DNA of 64,000 nt from Pseudoduganella ginsengisoli (GCF_009720865.1 NZ_WNLA01000006.1:124001-188000), one strand, 5' to 3'; shown: positions 1 through 8,715, numbered from the stretch's first letter. Translations and numbers: made by a program. The notes: generated by a model not told the origin, from the sequence alone.

Positions 1-1
1 A

Positions 2-562
2 CAGCGGGAAATTGCCGCCATCCTGCGCCAAAACACGCTGTCGCTGCAGGCGCAAATTGAAGACTTGCTGCGCTTTAATGAGGCGGGCTTTGCCGCGCAG
101 CGGCTGCGGCGCACCACCACCGATCCCGGCGTACTGCTGGACAGCGTCATTGCCGCCCAGCGCCTGCAGTGCCAGGCGCGCCACGTGCACTGCGCGGTGG
201 AAGGCCAGGTCCGCCCGCTGTTGCTGGATGCCGATCTGATGGCGGCCGCGCTGGGCAATTTACTGTCGAACGCACTGCGCTTTTCCCCGCAGGGCGGCGC
301 CGTGCATTTTTCTTTGTCCGAAGCGCAAGGCAAGCTGCATATCGATTGCCGCGACGAAGGTCCCGGCGTCGCGCCGCAAGATAGCGAACGTATTTTTGAA
401 CCGTTTTACCAGGGCGAACGCCAACCCGCCAGCGCCCGCCGTGGCAATGGCATCGGCCTCGCCATCGTGCGCGAATACGTGCACGCGCATGGCGGCGCAC
501 TGCGCCTGATGCCGTCTGAGCGCGGCGCCCATTTTCAAATTGAGTTGCCTTATGACGATTGA
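2..562 (+). CDS. glrK: Sensor histidine kinase, C-terminal part (GlrK/QseE-like), cut by window edge
   Basis: The reading frame is open from the first bases of the window, so the gene starts upstream and only the last 186 codons are present. The visible part is the end of the dimerisation region followed by a HATPase_c domain. The N box reads ALGNLLSNALRF, the G1 box DEGPGVAP, the F box RIFEPFYQGE and the G2 box GNGIGLAIV. Such kinases sit in the inner membrane, autophosphorylate on a histidine (not in the window) and pass the phosphate to a response regulator. Identification as GlrK rests on context: a lipoprotein gene overlaps its end and a sigma-54 response regulator follows, which is the glrK-qseG-glrR order of enterobacteria. 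The last bases overlap the next gene by 11 bp. Confidence 0.85.
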   Translation, partial: QREIAAILRQNTLSLQAQIEDLLRFNEAGFAAQRLRRTTTDPGVLLDSVIAAQRLQCQARHVHCAVEGQVRPLLLDADLMAAALGNLLSNALRFSPQGGAVHFSLSEAQGKLHIDCRDEGPGVAPQDSERIFEPFYQGERQPASARRGNGIGLAIVREYVHAHGGALRLMPSERGAHFQIELPYDD

Positions 563-1193
563 TTACCCAGACCGCAATACAGCGCGCATCCGGCGCCGCG
601 GCGCGCACGCGGTGCACGGCGCATGCCGCCATACCGCTGCCGCCGGCGCTGCCGTACTACCCGCTGCGCTATTGCTGGCGGCAATGCTGATGTCCGGCTG
701 CAGCGTTCCCCGCCTTCCTTCCACGGCATCCATTGTGCTGCCGCGCGCCCCGGCCGAAGCGCCGCCGCCCACCACCGTCATGCTGGCCGATGAAACTGCG
801 CCGCTGCTGGCCTATCACCAGCAGTTACGCCGCATGACGCAAGGTGAATTGCTGCAGGAACTGGCCACGCTGGGCATGCGCCAGCCATCGCCCCGCGTAG
901 CGCTGCAAATGGGCATGGTGCTGCTGTGGACGCGGGGCAGCGGCGACCTGCCGCGCGCCCAGGCGCAATTTGACGGCGTGGCATCGACCACGCATCCACT
1001 GGCGCTGCTGGCGGCGCTGTTATCGGCGCAATGCCAGGAACAGCGCCGCCTGGCCGAGCATGGCGACAAGCTGCAGGCGCAGCTGAAGGAAAGCCAGCGC
1101 AAAATCGATCAACTGGCCGAAACGCTGGAAAGCTTGAAAGCCATCGAGCGCAACTTGCCTGCGCGGGGAGTCAGCAATGAACGGCAACGATAA
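552..1193 (+). CDS. qseG: QseG/YfhG-like outer-membrane lipoprotein
   Basis: About 213 aa. An arginine-rich N-terminus is followed by a hydrophobic stretch and a lipobox, LMSGC, with the lipid-accepting cysteine near residue 50. The mature protein ends in a probable coiled coil (roughly residues 165-205, rich in Q, L, K and E). In enterobacteria the gene between glrK and glrR encodes QseG, which controls the kinase from the outer membrane; the position here is the same, and sequence similarity beyond position and architecture cannot be judged. The ATG at 552 overlaps the kinase stop codon. It gives an unusually long signal peptide, so an internal GTG near codon 21 is a possible alternative start. 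The 3' end overlaps glrR by 17 bp, which suggests translational coupling. Confidence 0.72.
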   Translation: MTIDYPDRNTARIRRRGAHAVHGACRHTAAAGAAVLPAALLLAAMLMSGCSVPRLPSTASIVLPRAPAEAPPPTTVMLADETAPLLAYHQQLRRMTQGELLQELATLGMRQPSPRVALQMGMVLLWTRGSGDLPRAQAQFDGVASTTHPLALLAALLSAQCQEQRRLAEHGDKLQAQLKESQRKIDQLAETLESLKAIERNLPARGVSNERQR

Positions 1194-2553
1194 CCTGCCC
1201 GTGCGTATGGGCGCCGCCATTTTGCTGGTGGACGATGACGCCGACTTGCTGCGCCTGTTGTCATTGCGCCTGTCTGCCAATGGCTATGCGGTCACGGCAG
1301 TGCCCAGTGCGGAAGCGGCGCTGGCGCAGCTCGACATCGCCCTGCCGTCGCTGGTGATCAGCGATATCCGCCTGCCCGGCAAAGATGGCATGGCGCTGTT
1401 CCAGCACATCCGCGCGCGCCATCCCGCGCTGCCCGTGATTTTATTGACAGCGCACGGCACCATTCCCGATGCCGTGGAAGCCACGCGCCTGGGCGCCTTT
1501 GCTTACCTCACCAAACCGTTCGATGCGAAAGTGCTGCTGGAGCGCGTTGCACAAGGCTTGCAGTTGAGCGCTCCGCCATCGGCGCAGGGGGCGGACGATG
1601 GCCAGTGGCGCGAAGAAATCGTCAGCCGCAGCCAGGCAATGGCGGAATTGCTGGCCGAAGCGCGGCTGGTGGCAGCGTCGGACGCCAGCGTATTGATACG
1701 GGGCGAAAGCGGCACCGGCAAGGAATTGCTGGCGCGCGCCATCCACCGCGCCAGCCGCCGCGCGAAGGCTCCGTTCATTGCCGTCAATTGCGGCGCGATT
1801 CCCGAACAGTTGCTGGAATCGGAATTGTTCGGCCACGTGAAGGGCGCCTTTACCGGCGCGGTATCCGGGCGCGAGGGCCTGGTGCAGGCAGCCGACGGCG
1901 GCACCTTGTTCCTCGATGAGATAGGCGACATGCCGCTGCTGCTGCAGGTGAAGCTGTTGCGCGTGCTGCAAGAGCGCGTGGTGCGGCAGCTGGGTTCCGA
2001 CGTGGGCAAGCCGGTTGACGTGCGCATCCTGTCCGCCACGCACCGCGACCTGGATGCGGCCATGCAGGAAGGCCAGTTCCGCGAAGACTTGTATTACCGC
2101 TTGAACGTCATCACGCTGACGTTGCCGCCGCTATCCGAGCGGCGCGAAGACATTGCATTGCTGGCCACGCGCTTCCTGCAATCGCTGGCGGCGAAGTATG
2201 GCAAGCAAGTGACGGGCTTCGCGCCCGATGCGCTGGAAGCGCTGACGCGGGCGCCGTGGCCCGGCAATGTGCGGCAACTGGTCAACGTGGTGGAACACGT
2301 GTGTGCATTGGCGACCTCGAGCCTGGCGCCGCTGTCGCTGGTGCAGCGGGCGCTGAAAGTGCCGTCGCTGGAAGTGCTCAGCTATACGGAAGCCAAGCAG
2401 CGCTTTGAGCGGCAATACCTGGTGCAACTGCTCAAGCTGACAGATGGCAATGTGGCCGACGCGGCGCGGCTGGCCGAGCGCAACCGCACGGAGTTTTACC
2501 GCTTGCTGCAGCGCCATGAATTGGATGCAGCGCAATTCAGGGCGGAAAGCTGA
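1177..2553 (+). CDS. glrR: Sigma-54-dependent response regulator GlrR/QseF
   Basis: 458 aa with the three-domain layout of NtrC-type activators. The receiver domain (about residues 14-125) has acidic residues D19-D21, phosphoacceptor D63 in SDIRLPG, and the conserved lysine in TKPF. The AAA+ domain has Walker A GESGTGKE from residue 176, the sigma-54-contacting GAFTGA loop at 223-228, and Walker [11 protein letters not shown]-terminal Fis-type helix-turn-helix lies near residues 425-450. It is expected to bind upstream sites and open sigma-54 promoters when phosphorylated by the neighbouring kinase. The start codon follows a good ribosome site (GGGGAG). A likely target promoter with two matching binding sites lies directly downstream, in front of the BON-domain gene. 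Confidence 0.92.
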   Translation: MNGNDNLPVRMGAAILLVDDDADLLRLLSLRLSANGYAVTAVPSAEAALAQLDIALPSLVISDIRLPGKDGMALFQHIRARHPALPVILLTAHGTIPDAVEATRLGAFAYLTKPFDAKVLLERVAQGLQLSAPPSAQGADDGQWREEIVSRSQAMAELLAEARLVAASDASVLIRGESGTGKELLARAIHRASRRAKAPFIAVNCGAIPEQLLESELFGHVKGAFTGAVSGREGLVQAADGGTLFLDEIGDMPLLLQVKLLRVLQERVVRQLGSDVGKPVDVRILSATHRDLDAAMQEGQFREDLYYRLNVITLTLPPLSERREDIALLATRFLQSLAAKYGKQVTGFAPDALEALTRAPWPGNVRQLVNVVEHVCALATSSLAPLSLVQRALKVPSLEVLSYTEAKQRFERQYLVQLLKLTDGNVADAARLAERNRTEFYRLLQRHELDAAQFRAES

Positions 2554-2557
2554 CCGC

Positions 2558-2575
2558 TGTCGCCCCATGGCGACA
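2558..2575 (+). promoter_or_regulatory. Putative GlrR upstream activating site 1
   Basis: TGTC-N10-GACA, the arrangement reported for GlrR/QseF sites at enterobacterial glmY. The site sits in a larger perfect palindrome with 9-bp arms (GCTGTCGCC / GGCGACAGC) and a 4-base centre, only a few bases after the glrR stop. The palindrome could also fold as a hairpin in the transcript, but no T-run follows. Its centre lies about 150 bp upstream of the -24 element. Confidence 0.65.
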
Positions 2576-2624
2576 GCCTTAACCCCTTGATTTTCCTGGC
2601 TTTACACCGGGTGTGGCGGCATGT

Positions 2625-2642
2625 TGTCGCCACAGCCCGACA
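2625..2642 (+). promoter_or_regulatory. Putative GlrR upstream activating site 2
   Basis: Second TGTC-N10-GACA match, within the dyad TTGTCG-N8-CGACAA. Its centre is 67 bp downstream of site 1 and about 84 bp upstream of the -24 element, a normal position for an enhancer of sigma-54 promoters. Confidence 0.65.
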
Positions 2643-2684
2643 AATCCTCGCCGCCAAAATATTCCACACAGCAATCAATCAACG

Positions 2685-2697
2685 TAAGCCATTGATT
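2685..2697 (-). promoter_or_regulatory. Putative IHF site
   Basis: TAAGCCATTGATT is a full match to the reverse complement of the IHF consensus WATCAANNNNTTR. It lies between the two activator sites and the -24/-12 promoter, where DNA bending would bring GlrR to sigma-54 RNA polymerase. Confidence 0.55.
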
Positions 2698-2716
2698 TTT
2701 AATGATTCCATCGAGC

Positions 2717-2732
2717 TGGCACGCGCTTTGCT
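2717..2732 (+). promoter_or_regulatory. Sigma-54 (-24/-12) promoter
   Basis: TGGCACGCGCTTTGCT has both invariant dinucleotides, GG and GC, separated by exactly 10 bases, and matches the sigma-54 consensus TGGCAC-N5-TTGCW in full. Transcription should start near 2743 and run into the BON-domain gene at 2788. Confidence 0.85.
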
Positions 2733-2787
2733 GTAAGGAGATCAACGTCACAAGGCGTTCTTAGACAACCTTTATGGAGTAGCGAAT

Positions 2788-3108
2788 ATGACGAATACCT
2801 TTTCCCGCCTGCTGGCCACCGCCGCCTTCACCGCATTGTCCGCTGCCGCCCTGTCCCCTGCTTTCGCCGCTGGCCAGCAGGAAGGCGCCATGGCTGGCGC
2901 CGCTGTCGCCACGGCTGACAGCGCGCTGAACGCCAAAGTCAAAGCTGCCATTGCAGATTTCAAAGGCGTTTCGGCAACAACCAGCCAGGGCGTGGTGACG
3001 CTGACGGGCCAGGTTGCCAATACCGACACCGGCACCAAAGCGATCCAGGCTGCGTCCAGCGTGGAAGGCGTCAAAGAAGTGAAGAGCGAATTGACGGTCG
3101 CTAAGTAA
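2788..3108 (+). CDS. Periplasmic BON-domain protein, probable GlrR/sigma-54 target
   Basis: 106 aa. A signal peptide ends near SPAFA-AG (about residue 27). The rest is a single BON domain: LNAKVKAAI, then SQGVVTLTGQV with its central glycine, then a second helix-strand unit ending ELTVAK. BON domains bind membranes or phospholipids and occur in envelope-stress proteins of the OsmY type; OsmY has two such domains and this protein only one. It stands alone between a sigma-54 promoter and a terminator, so it is probably monocistronic. A GGAG ribosome site lies near 2775. The control region ties it to the GlrK/GlrR envelope-sensing system. The exact function is unknown. Confidence 0.85.
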   Translation: MTNTFSRLLATAAFTALSAAALSPAFAAGQQEGAMAGAAVATADSALNAKVKAAIADFKGVSATTSQGVVTLTGQVANTDTGTKAIQAASSVEGVKEVKSELTVAK

Positions 3109-3222
3109 GCTTGTCGTACCCCTTGTAGTAGCAGTACCCCGCAGTAGTTGTATCCCCGCAGTAAACCTGCCTACCCGCAGGTGTAACACCGTAGTTGAAG
3201 TGGCTTTACCCAGCGTATTTTT

Positions 3223-3256
3223 CCGGGCCGCGAGCAATCGTTGCCCGGTTTTTTTT
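3223..3256 (+). terminator. Rho-independent terminator of the BON-domain gene
   Basis: CCGGGC and GCCCGG pair around a 14-base loop and are followed by eight T. The stretch between the stop codon and this hairpin holds two copies of CCCCGCAGTA and a small CCTGC/GCAGG hairpin. Confidence 0.8.
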
Positions 3257-3328
3257 ATGCATTGCACGCTGCCTGGCGGACTTTCGCTATCCATGTCACG
3301 ATAGCGTTTTTGCAACCTGGAAACAGTC

Positions 3329-4618
3329 ATGAAAATCGGCATGCAAACGTGGGGCAGCCATGGCGACATTCGTCCCTTCCTTGCCCTGGCAGAAGGGTTA
3401 CAAGCGGCGGGACATGACGTGACGCTGGCCATCACGTGCGTTGACAGCGCCGCCTACGCCGCCGTCACGTCCGCATCCGGCGTCAAGCTGCGCGTCATTG
3501 CGTCGCCCGTGCTGGCGCCTGAAGAGGCTGAACGGATCGGCGCTGAAGCATGCCGCATGCGCAATCCGCTGGAGCAAATGGCGACGCTGGTCAAACATTG
3601 CTACGCACCGGCGGAAGACGCCATGTTCGCGGCGGCGCGCGCGTTGTGCGGCGAATCCGATGTGCTGATCGGCCATTACTTCACGCAACCGTTGCAGGTG
3701 GCGGCGGAATACGCGGGCAAACCGTATGTCAGCGTCTTGCTGTCCCATGCCGGGGTGCCCAGCGCGTTCAGCCACCCGATTCATCACCCGTTCGGCAAGC
3801 TGGGCAACCGCTTCATGTGGTGGCTGACCCGCACCGCCCTGCACCGCACGATCGGCCACTACCCCAACCGGCTGCGCAGCAGCTTGCAAATGCCGCCGAC
3901 GCGCGATGTCGTCATGGATGGATGGCTGTCGCGGCATTTGACACTGGTGGGCATCAGCCCGCAAATTTGCGGGCGCCAGCCGGACTGGCCGCAATCCATT
4001 CAAGTAACGGGCTTCCTGGATATGCCCAATATGCAGCTGGAGGGACAGCTGGGCGGCGCACTGGCGGCCTTCCTCGATGCGGGCGACGCGCCTGTTTATG
4101 TCACCACCGGCAGCTGGATGCCACGCGATGTGGCGCTGCAAACCAATGCATTGAAGCTGATGACGGATGCGGTCCGCCTGGCGGGCTGCCGCGCCATCAT
4201 ACAAAGCCCGGATGCGCAAGCGTGCGGCTTTGTTTCCGGCGACCGCATCCTGTATACAGGCGCCGCGCCCCACCACCTGGTCTTTCCCCGCTGCCGCGCC
4301 GTGGTCCACCATGGCGGCGCCGGCACAACGCAATCCGTCACGCTGGCTGGCAAACCATCCGTGGTGGTGGCGCATATCAGCGAACAAGAACACTGGGGAC
4401 GGGAATTGCAGCGGCTCGGTTGCGCGGGCAAACCGCTGCACGTGCGCAGTGTAACGCCCCAAAAGCTGGCCGCGCACATGACGCACGCGATTCGCACGCC
4501 CGCCATGGCCGAGCGCGCGCAGGCCGTGGCACGCGCCATGGCGCAGGAAAACGGTGTGGCCGAGGCAGTGCGGCAAATTGAACAGCGCTTCACGCATAGG
4601 CTGCCAGCCATGGCGTGA
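3329..4618 (+). CDS. GT-B glycosyltransferase, UGT / sterol-glucosyltransferase-like
   Basis: 429 aa. The N-terminus, GSHGDIRPFLALAEGL, is the signature of the acceptor-binding domain of the family that includes bacterial MGT-type and sterol glucosyltransferases. The C-terminal half carries the nucleotide-sugar site VVHHGGAGTT at about residues 328-337, followed by a conserved EQEHWG segment. These enzymes move a sugar from a UDP- or dTDP-donor to a small lipid, polyketide or terpenoid acceptor in the cytoplasm or at the membrane. The acceptor cannot be read from sequence. The gene stands alone between the BON-domain terminator and the convergent hom gene. The start is the first ATG; the only upstream purine-rich match is weak. 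Confidence 0.82.
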   Translation: MKIGMQTWGSHGDIRPFLALAEGLQAAGHDVTLAITCVDSAAYAAVTSASGVKLRVIASPVLAPEEAERIGAEACRMRNPLEQMATLVKHCYAPAEDAMFAAARALCGESDVLIGHYFTQPLQVAAEYAGKPYVSVLLSHAGVPSAFSHPIHHPFGKLGNRFMWWLTRTALHRTIGHYPNRLRSSLQMPPTRDVVMDGWLSRHLTLVGISPQICGRQPDWPQSIQVTGFLDMPNMQLEGQLGGALAAFLDAGDAPVYVTTGSWMPRDVALQTNALKLMTDAVRLAGCRAIIQSPDAQACGFVSGDRILYTGAAPHHLVFPRCRAVVHHGGAGTTQSVTLAGKPSVVVAHISEQEHWGRELQRLGCAGKPLHVRSVTPQKLAAHMTHAIRTPAMAERAQAVARAMAQENGVAEAVRQIEQRFTHRLPAMA

Positions 4619-4679
4619 CACCACCACGGAGACTTCTTTCCAAACTGCAAAAAGGTGCCAGGGACTTTTTTTCGGCGCG

Positions 4680-4709
4680 GCAAAGAAAAGCGGCGCACGC
4701 AGCGCCGCT
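4680..4709 (-). terminator. Terminator downstream of hom
   Basis: On the minus strand AGCGGCG and CGCCGCT form a 7-bp stem with a 7-base loop, followed by TTTCTTTG. It begins 23 bases after the hom stop codon. Confidence 0.7.
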
Positions 4710-4731
4710 CCCTCTACAAAGACTGATGCAA

Positions 4732-6054
4732 TCAGCTGAGGTTTTCCAGGCGGATCTTGGTCACCTGGCCCACAACTGTGGATAACGCTTCCATCTTCGC
4801 AATCGCCGCCACGACATTCTTTTCCTGCGTCTGGTGCGTCAAGATCACGATGTCGGTGTGCGTCTCGTTGTCTGCCGGTTCCTTTTGCATCATGGCGTCG
4901 ATGGAAATCGTCGCGTCGGCCAGGATGCGCGTCAGGTCGGCCAGCACGCCCGGCTGGTCCACCACGTTCAACCGCAGGTAGTAGCTGGTGGTGATTTCCG
5001 ACATCGGCAGAATGTTGATGTCGTTCATCGCGTTGGGCTGGAACGCCAGGTGCGGCACGCGGTGTTCCGGATCAGCCGTCGCCAGGCGGGTGATGTCGAC
5101 CAGGTCGGCAATCACGGCCGAAGCGGTTGGCTCGGAACCCGCACCCTTGCCGTAGTACAAGGTCGCGCCGACAGCGTCGCCCTGCACCAGCACGGCATTC
5201 ATCGCGCCTTCCACGTTGGCGATCAGGCGCTTGGACGGGATCAAGGTCGGGTGCACGCGCAGCTCGATGCCTTCCGTGCCATTGACGATGGCGCGCTTGG
5301 CGATACCCAGCAGCTTGATGCGGTAGCCCAGCTGTTCCGCGTATTGAATGTCCACGGCTTGCAGCTTGGTGATGCCTTCCACGTGCGCCTTGTCGAACTG
5401 CACAGGAATACCGAAAGCAATGGCCGACATGATGGTGGCCTTGTGCGCCGCATCCACGCCTTCGATGTCGAAGGTCGGGTCTGCTTCTGCGTAACCGAGG
5501 CGCTGCGCTTCTTTCAGCACAGTGTCGAAGTCCAGGCCCTTGTCTCGCATTTCGGACAAGATGAAGTTGGTGGTGCCGTTGATGATGCCGGCCAGCCATT
5601 GAATACGGTTCGCCGTCAAGCCTTCGCGCAGCGCCTTGATGATCGGAATGCCGCCAGCGACAGCCGCTTCGAACGCGACCATGACGCCTTTGGCTTGTGC
5701 GGCCGCGAAGATTTCATTGCCGTGCGTTGCCAGCAGGGCTTTGTTTGCCGTCACCACATGCTTGCCATTGGCGATCGCTTGCATGACGAGTTCGCGCGCA
5801 ATGCCATAGCCGCCGATCAGTTCGATGATGATATCGATTTCCGGATCGTTAACCAGTTCACGCGCGTCGGACACGACTTTGCACTTGCCGCCGGTCAGCT
5901 CATTGGCGCGTGCAGTGTTCAGGTCGGCAACGGCAATAATTTCAATACCACGGCCTGCGCGGCGGGTAATCTCTTCTTGATTGCGTGCCAAGACGTTGAA
6001 CGTGCCGGCACCCACGGTGCCAATGCCTAATAAGCCTACTTTGATGGGTTTCAT
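4732..6054 (-). CDS. hom: Homoserine dehydrogenase
   Basis: 440 aa. NAD(P)-dependent homoserine dehydrogenase reduces aspartate semialdehyde to homoserine, the branch point to threonine and methionine. The N-terminus MKPIKVGLLGIGTVGAG holds the dinucleotide-binding glycines. The central catalytic part includes TANKALLATHG and GKGAGSEPTASAV. The C-terminus is an ACT domain (about residues 355-430), the usual site of threonine feedback. The reading frame is open for 94 codons further upstream, but that extension overlaps alaA and looks like non-coding composition, so the ATG at 6054 is chosen. It follows alaA by 22 bp and is probably co-transcribed. No thrC follows, unlike the common alaA-hom-thrC order of related genomes. 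Confidence 0.95.
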   Translation of the reverse strand: MKPIKVGLLGIGTVGAGTFNVLARNQEEITRRAGRGIEIIAVADLNTARANELTGGKCKVVSDARELVNDPEIDIIIELIGGYGIARELVMQAIANGKHVVTANKALLATHGNEIFAAAQAKGVMVAFEAAVAGGIPIIKALREGLTANRIQWLAGIINGTTNFILSEMRDKGLDFDTVLKEAQRLGYAEADPTFDIEGVDAAHKATIMSAIAFGIPVQFDKAHVEGITKLQAVDIQYAEQLGYRIKLLGIAKRAIVNGTEGIELRVHPTLIPSKRLIANVEGAMNAVLVQGDAVGATLYYGKGAGSEPTASAVIADLVDITRLATADPEHRVPHLAFQPNAMNDINILPMSEITTSYYLRLNVVDQPGVLADLTRILADATISIDAMMQKEPADNETHTDIVILTHQTQEKNVVAAIAKMEALSTVVGQVTKIRLENLS

Positions 6055-6076
6055 AATGGTGAGTTTTCGTGTTTGA

Positions 6077-7309
6077 TCAGATTGGGCTGCCGTGGCGCTT
6101 GCGGTAGCCTTCCATGAAGCGCGCGATACGTCCGAATGCTTCTTCCATGTCATCCGTGTTCGGCAAGAACACGACGCGGAAGTGATCCGGCGCAATCCAG
6201 TTGAATCCGGTGCCCTGGACGATAAGTACTTTGGTTTCTGCCAGCAGGTCGTACGCGAACTGCTGGTCATCCGCGATCGGGTAGATCTTCGGATCAAGAC
6301 GCGGGAACATGTACAGCGCGGCTTTCGGCTTGACACAAGTGACGCCCGGGATATCGGTCAACAGCTTGTAAGCCAGATCGCGTTGCTTCAACAGGCGCCC
6401 GCCCGGCCCCACCAGGTCCTGTATGGACTGGTAGCCTCCGAGCGCAGTCTGGATGGCAAACTGGCCCGGCGCGTTTGCGCACAAACGCATCGAAGCCAGC
6501 ATATTCAGGCCTTCGATGTAATCCTTGGCGTGGCGTTTTTCGCCCGATACCACCATCCAGCCGGCGCGGTAGCCGCACGAACGGTAGTTTTTTGACAAGC
6601 CGTTGAACGTCACGAACAGGATGTCGTCCGCCAGCGAAGCGATCGACGTATGTTCATTACCGTCGTACAGCACTTTGTCGTAAATTTCATCCGCATAGAT
6701 GATCAACTGGTGCTGGCGCGCCAGTTCTATAATCTGCAGCAAGATTTCATTGGGATACAGCGCACCCGTCGGGTTGTTCGGGTTGATCACGACGATCGCC
6801 TTGGTATTCGGCGTGATCTTCTTGCGCATGTCGTCAATGTCCGGGAACCAGTCTTGCTTTTCATCGCAGACATAGTGCACCGGCGTGCCGCCCGACAGGC
6901 TGACAGCCGCTGTCCACAGCGGGTAGTCCGGCGCCGGCACCAGCACTTCGTCGCCCGTGTTCAGCAAGGCGTTCATGGACATCACGATCAATTCGGATGC
7001 GCCATTGCCCAGATAAATGTCGTCAATCGTCACGCCGGCAATTTTCTTGCCCTGCGTGTAGTGCATGACGGCCTTGCGCGGCGCGAACATGCCTTTGGAA
7101 TCCGTATAACCTGCCGCATTCGGCAGGTTGACCATCATGTCATGGACGATTTCGTCCGGTGGCTCGAAACCAAATACGGCCAGGTTGCCGATATTCAGCT
7201 TCGTGATGCGGTGGCCCTCTTCTTCCATCTGGCGCGCCTTTTCAGGCACGGGACCGCGGATTTCATAGCAAACTTCCGCCAGCTTGTTCGATTTTTGAAC
7301 CGGTCGCAA
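6077..7309 (-). CDS. alaA: Alanine aminotransferase AlaA (PLP-dependent)
   Basis: 410 aa, fold-type I aminotransferase that makes alanine from pyruvate and glutamate. Start to end it parallels E. coli AlaA: the N-terminus RPVQKSNKLAEVCYEIRGPV, then LNIGN, YTDSKG, PAPDYPLWTAAVSL, INPNNPTGA and YADEIYDK. The PLP lysine is in SKNYR near residue 240. The start is a TTG (7309) preceded by AGGA; this is the only start that keeps the conserved family N-terminus. It lies first in an operon with hom, giving the transcript both alanine and aspartate-family amino acid enzymes. Divergent to the Mth938-domain gene. Confidence 0.93.
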   Translation of the reverse strand: MRPVQKSNKLAEVCYEIRGPVPEKARQMEEEGHRITKLNIGNLAVFGFEPPDEIVHDMMVNLPNAAGYTDSKGMFAPRKAVMHYTQGKKIAGVTIDDIYLGNGASELIVMSMNALLNTGDEVLVPAPDYPLWTAAVSLSGGTPVHYVCDEKQDWFPDIDDMRKKITPNTKAIVVINPNNPTGALYPNEILLQIIELARQHQLIIYADEIYDKVLYDGNEHTSIASLADDILFVTFNGLSKNYRSCGYRAGWMVVSGEKRHAKDYIEGLNMLASMRLCANAPGQFAIQTALGGYQSIQDLVGPGGRLLKQRDLAYKLLTDIPGVTCVKPKAALYMFPRLDPKIYPIADDQQFAYDLLAETKVLIVQGTGFNWIAPDHFRVVFLPNTDDMEEAFGRIARFMEGYRKRHGSPI

Positions 7310-7520
7310 AATCTGATCCTAACTTTCTTGGTGGCTTTCGCCCCATCTCGCGCAAGAAAATTCGGTCAGAAGACCCAAAAATTCTATTTACGTGCGCGTC
7401 AATGTGACTTTTTGGTGCATTGCGAAAATACCCATTCTGCCGAAAGCGCCCCATTAAAGCAACCTCTGGCGGCCCCGGATCGCGTGAAAACGTTACAATA
7501 CATAGAGAAATCGCGTCCCT

Positions 7521-7546
7521 TTACGCATAATTACGCTACTTTACGC
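7521..7546 (+). repeat. Three TTACGC motifs at exact 10-bp period
   Basis: TTACGC occurs at 7521, 7531 and 7541, and a related ACACGC at 7553 ends just before the ATG at 7560. Equal 10-bp steps put all copies on one face of the helix. The block lies in the 250-bp divergent region between alaA and the Mth938-domain gene. A TACAAT hexamer at 7494 could be a -10 box, but no good -35 partner is visible. Function unknown. Confidence 0.35.
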
Positions 7547-7559
7547 ACAGATACACGCT

Positions 7560-7952
7560 ATGAAGCTCCATCCCAGCACCACCCAGCAATACCAGACCGT
7601 GACCGGCTACTTCGCTGGCGGGGTTGAAATCAATGCCCAGCCGTTCACCAACAGCTTATATATGCTGCCGGAAACAGCGCCGCGCGCGTGGCCGGTGGAT
7701 TCGTTTGAAGCACTGGCCGCCGAACATTTTGAAATGCTGGCGGCAGACCAGCCAGATGTCGTCATCCTCGGCACCGGCGAGCGCCAGCGCTTCGTGCACC
7801 CGCGCCTGACCAATCCTTTGACCAGCAAGCACATCGGCGTTGAGTGCATGGACACCAATGCTGCATGCCGTACTTACAATATTTTGATGGGCGAAGGCCG
7901 CAAAGTGACGCTGGCGCTGATTTTTGAGAAAACTCAACCCGCCAGTGCCTGA
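7560..7952 (+). CDS. Mth938-like domain protein (DUF498)
   Basis: 130 aa. The sequence fits the small Mth938/AAMDC-like family: a YFAGGVEIN segment near the start, then PDVVILGTGERQRF, and the conserved ending VECMDTNAACRTYNIL followed by EGRKVTLALI. The family is widespread and structurally known, but no enzyme activity is established; some members sit beside respiratory or protein-export genes. No Shine-Dalgarno is evident directly before the ATG. The next gene, a peroxiredoxin, follows after about 100 bp on the same strand. Confidence 0.85.
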   Translation: MKLHPSTTQQYQTVTGYFAGGVEINAQPFTNSLYMLPETAPRAWPVDSFEALAAEHFEMLAADQPDVVILGTGERQRFVHPRLTNPLTSKHIGVECMDTNAACRTYNILMGEGRKVTLALIFEKTQPASA

Positions 7953-8055
7953 TACCGTAGGTGTCAGGTACTGCCAATTAAATCAACATTGCGGTATTGA
8001 AATTCCTCAAACCGCCCCCATATCCAAGTTGACTATACCAACCAGGAGAACCTCC

Positions 8056-8529
8056 GTGGCTGACAGCCAAACTGCAGTACCCCTCGCCGATTTTTCCGCT
8101 GCGATGACCAGCGGCCAGACCTTCCAGCTGCTGGGCCGCCCGGCCAAGCACACCGTACTGTTCTTTTATCCCAAGGACAATACCCCTGGCTGCACCACTG
8201 AAAACATGGCGTTCCGCGATGCATACGGCCAGTTCCAGGCGGCCGGCGTGGAAATTTATGGCATCAGCCGCGATTCCATTCGTTCGCACGAAAATTTCAA
8301 GGCCAAGCTGGGACTGCCGTTTGAATTGATTTCCGACCCCGATGAAACCGTATGCAGCCTCTTCAATGTCATGAAGATGAAGCAAATGTACGGTAAGACT
8401 GTCAGGGGTGTTGAGCGCAGCACGTTTATCGTTGACGCTCAAGGCCGATTGGTGAAAGAATGGAGAGGCGTGAAGGTTGCTACTCACGTGGATGAAGTTT
8501 TGGAATTCGTCAAAAACCAAGTACTTTGA
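8056..8529 (+). CDS. bcp: Thiol peroxidase of the Bcp/PrxQ family
   Basis: 157 aa. Reduces hydrogen peroxide and organic peroxides with thioredoxin or a similar donor. The peroxidatic cysteine is in the typical segment FYPKDNTPGCTTE. E. coli Bcp has a second cysteine five residues later; here that position is not a cysteine, so the enzyme would work as a 1-Cys type or use the distant cysteine in ETVCSLF. The start is the GTG at 8056, seven bases after AGGAG (8044-8048). The frame is open further upstream, but that would add 44 unrelated residues and exceed the family length of about 155. Confidence 0.9.
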   Translation: MADSQTAVPLADFSAAMTSGQTFQLLGRPAKHTVLFFYPKDNTPGCTTENMAFRDAYGQFQAAGVEIYGISRDSIRSHENFKAKLGLPFELISDPDETVCSLFNVMKMKQMYGKTVRGVERSTFIVDAQGRLVKEWRGVKVATHVDEVLEFVKNQVL

Positions 8530-8715
8530 GTCAAACCCTACCCACCCACTGTACCCGGTGGCGTATGCCACCTTCCGGTACCCCAATTCGGGCGTTCCCC
8601 GCCCGCGGCAGTCTTGTATTACCTTTCCGTCAGCATCCACCCCATGCGCCGCTACACTTCGCGCGGCGTGTCCAATGGGCGGACCCATCAAGCTTTTTTT
8701 TAGATCGAGATCCTG

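Noticed and set aside
2556..2577. Hairpin after glrR as a rho-independent terminator.
   Set aside because: The 9-bp palindrome has no T-run behind it. Its sequence matches the GlrR binding motif and a second such motif follows, so an operator role is preferred, though both are possible.
6055..6336. 94-codon N-terminal extension of hom.
   Set aside because: It overlaps alaA in another frame, is rich in Arg and Ser, and precedes the canonical MKPIKVGLLGIGTVG start.
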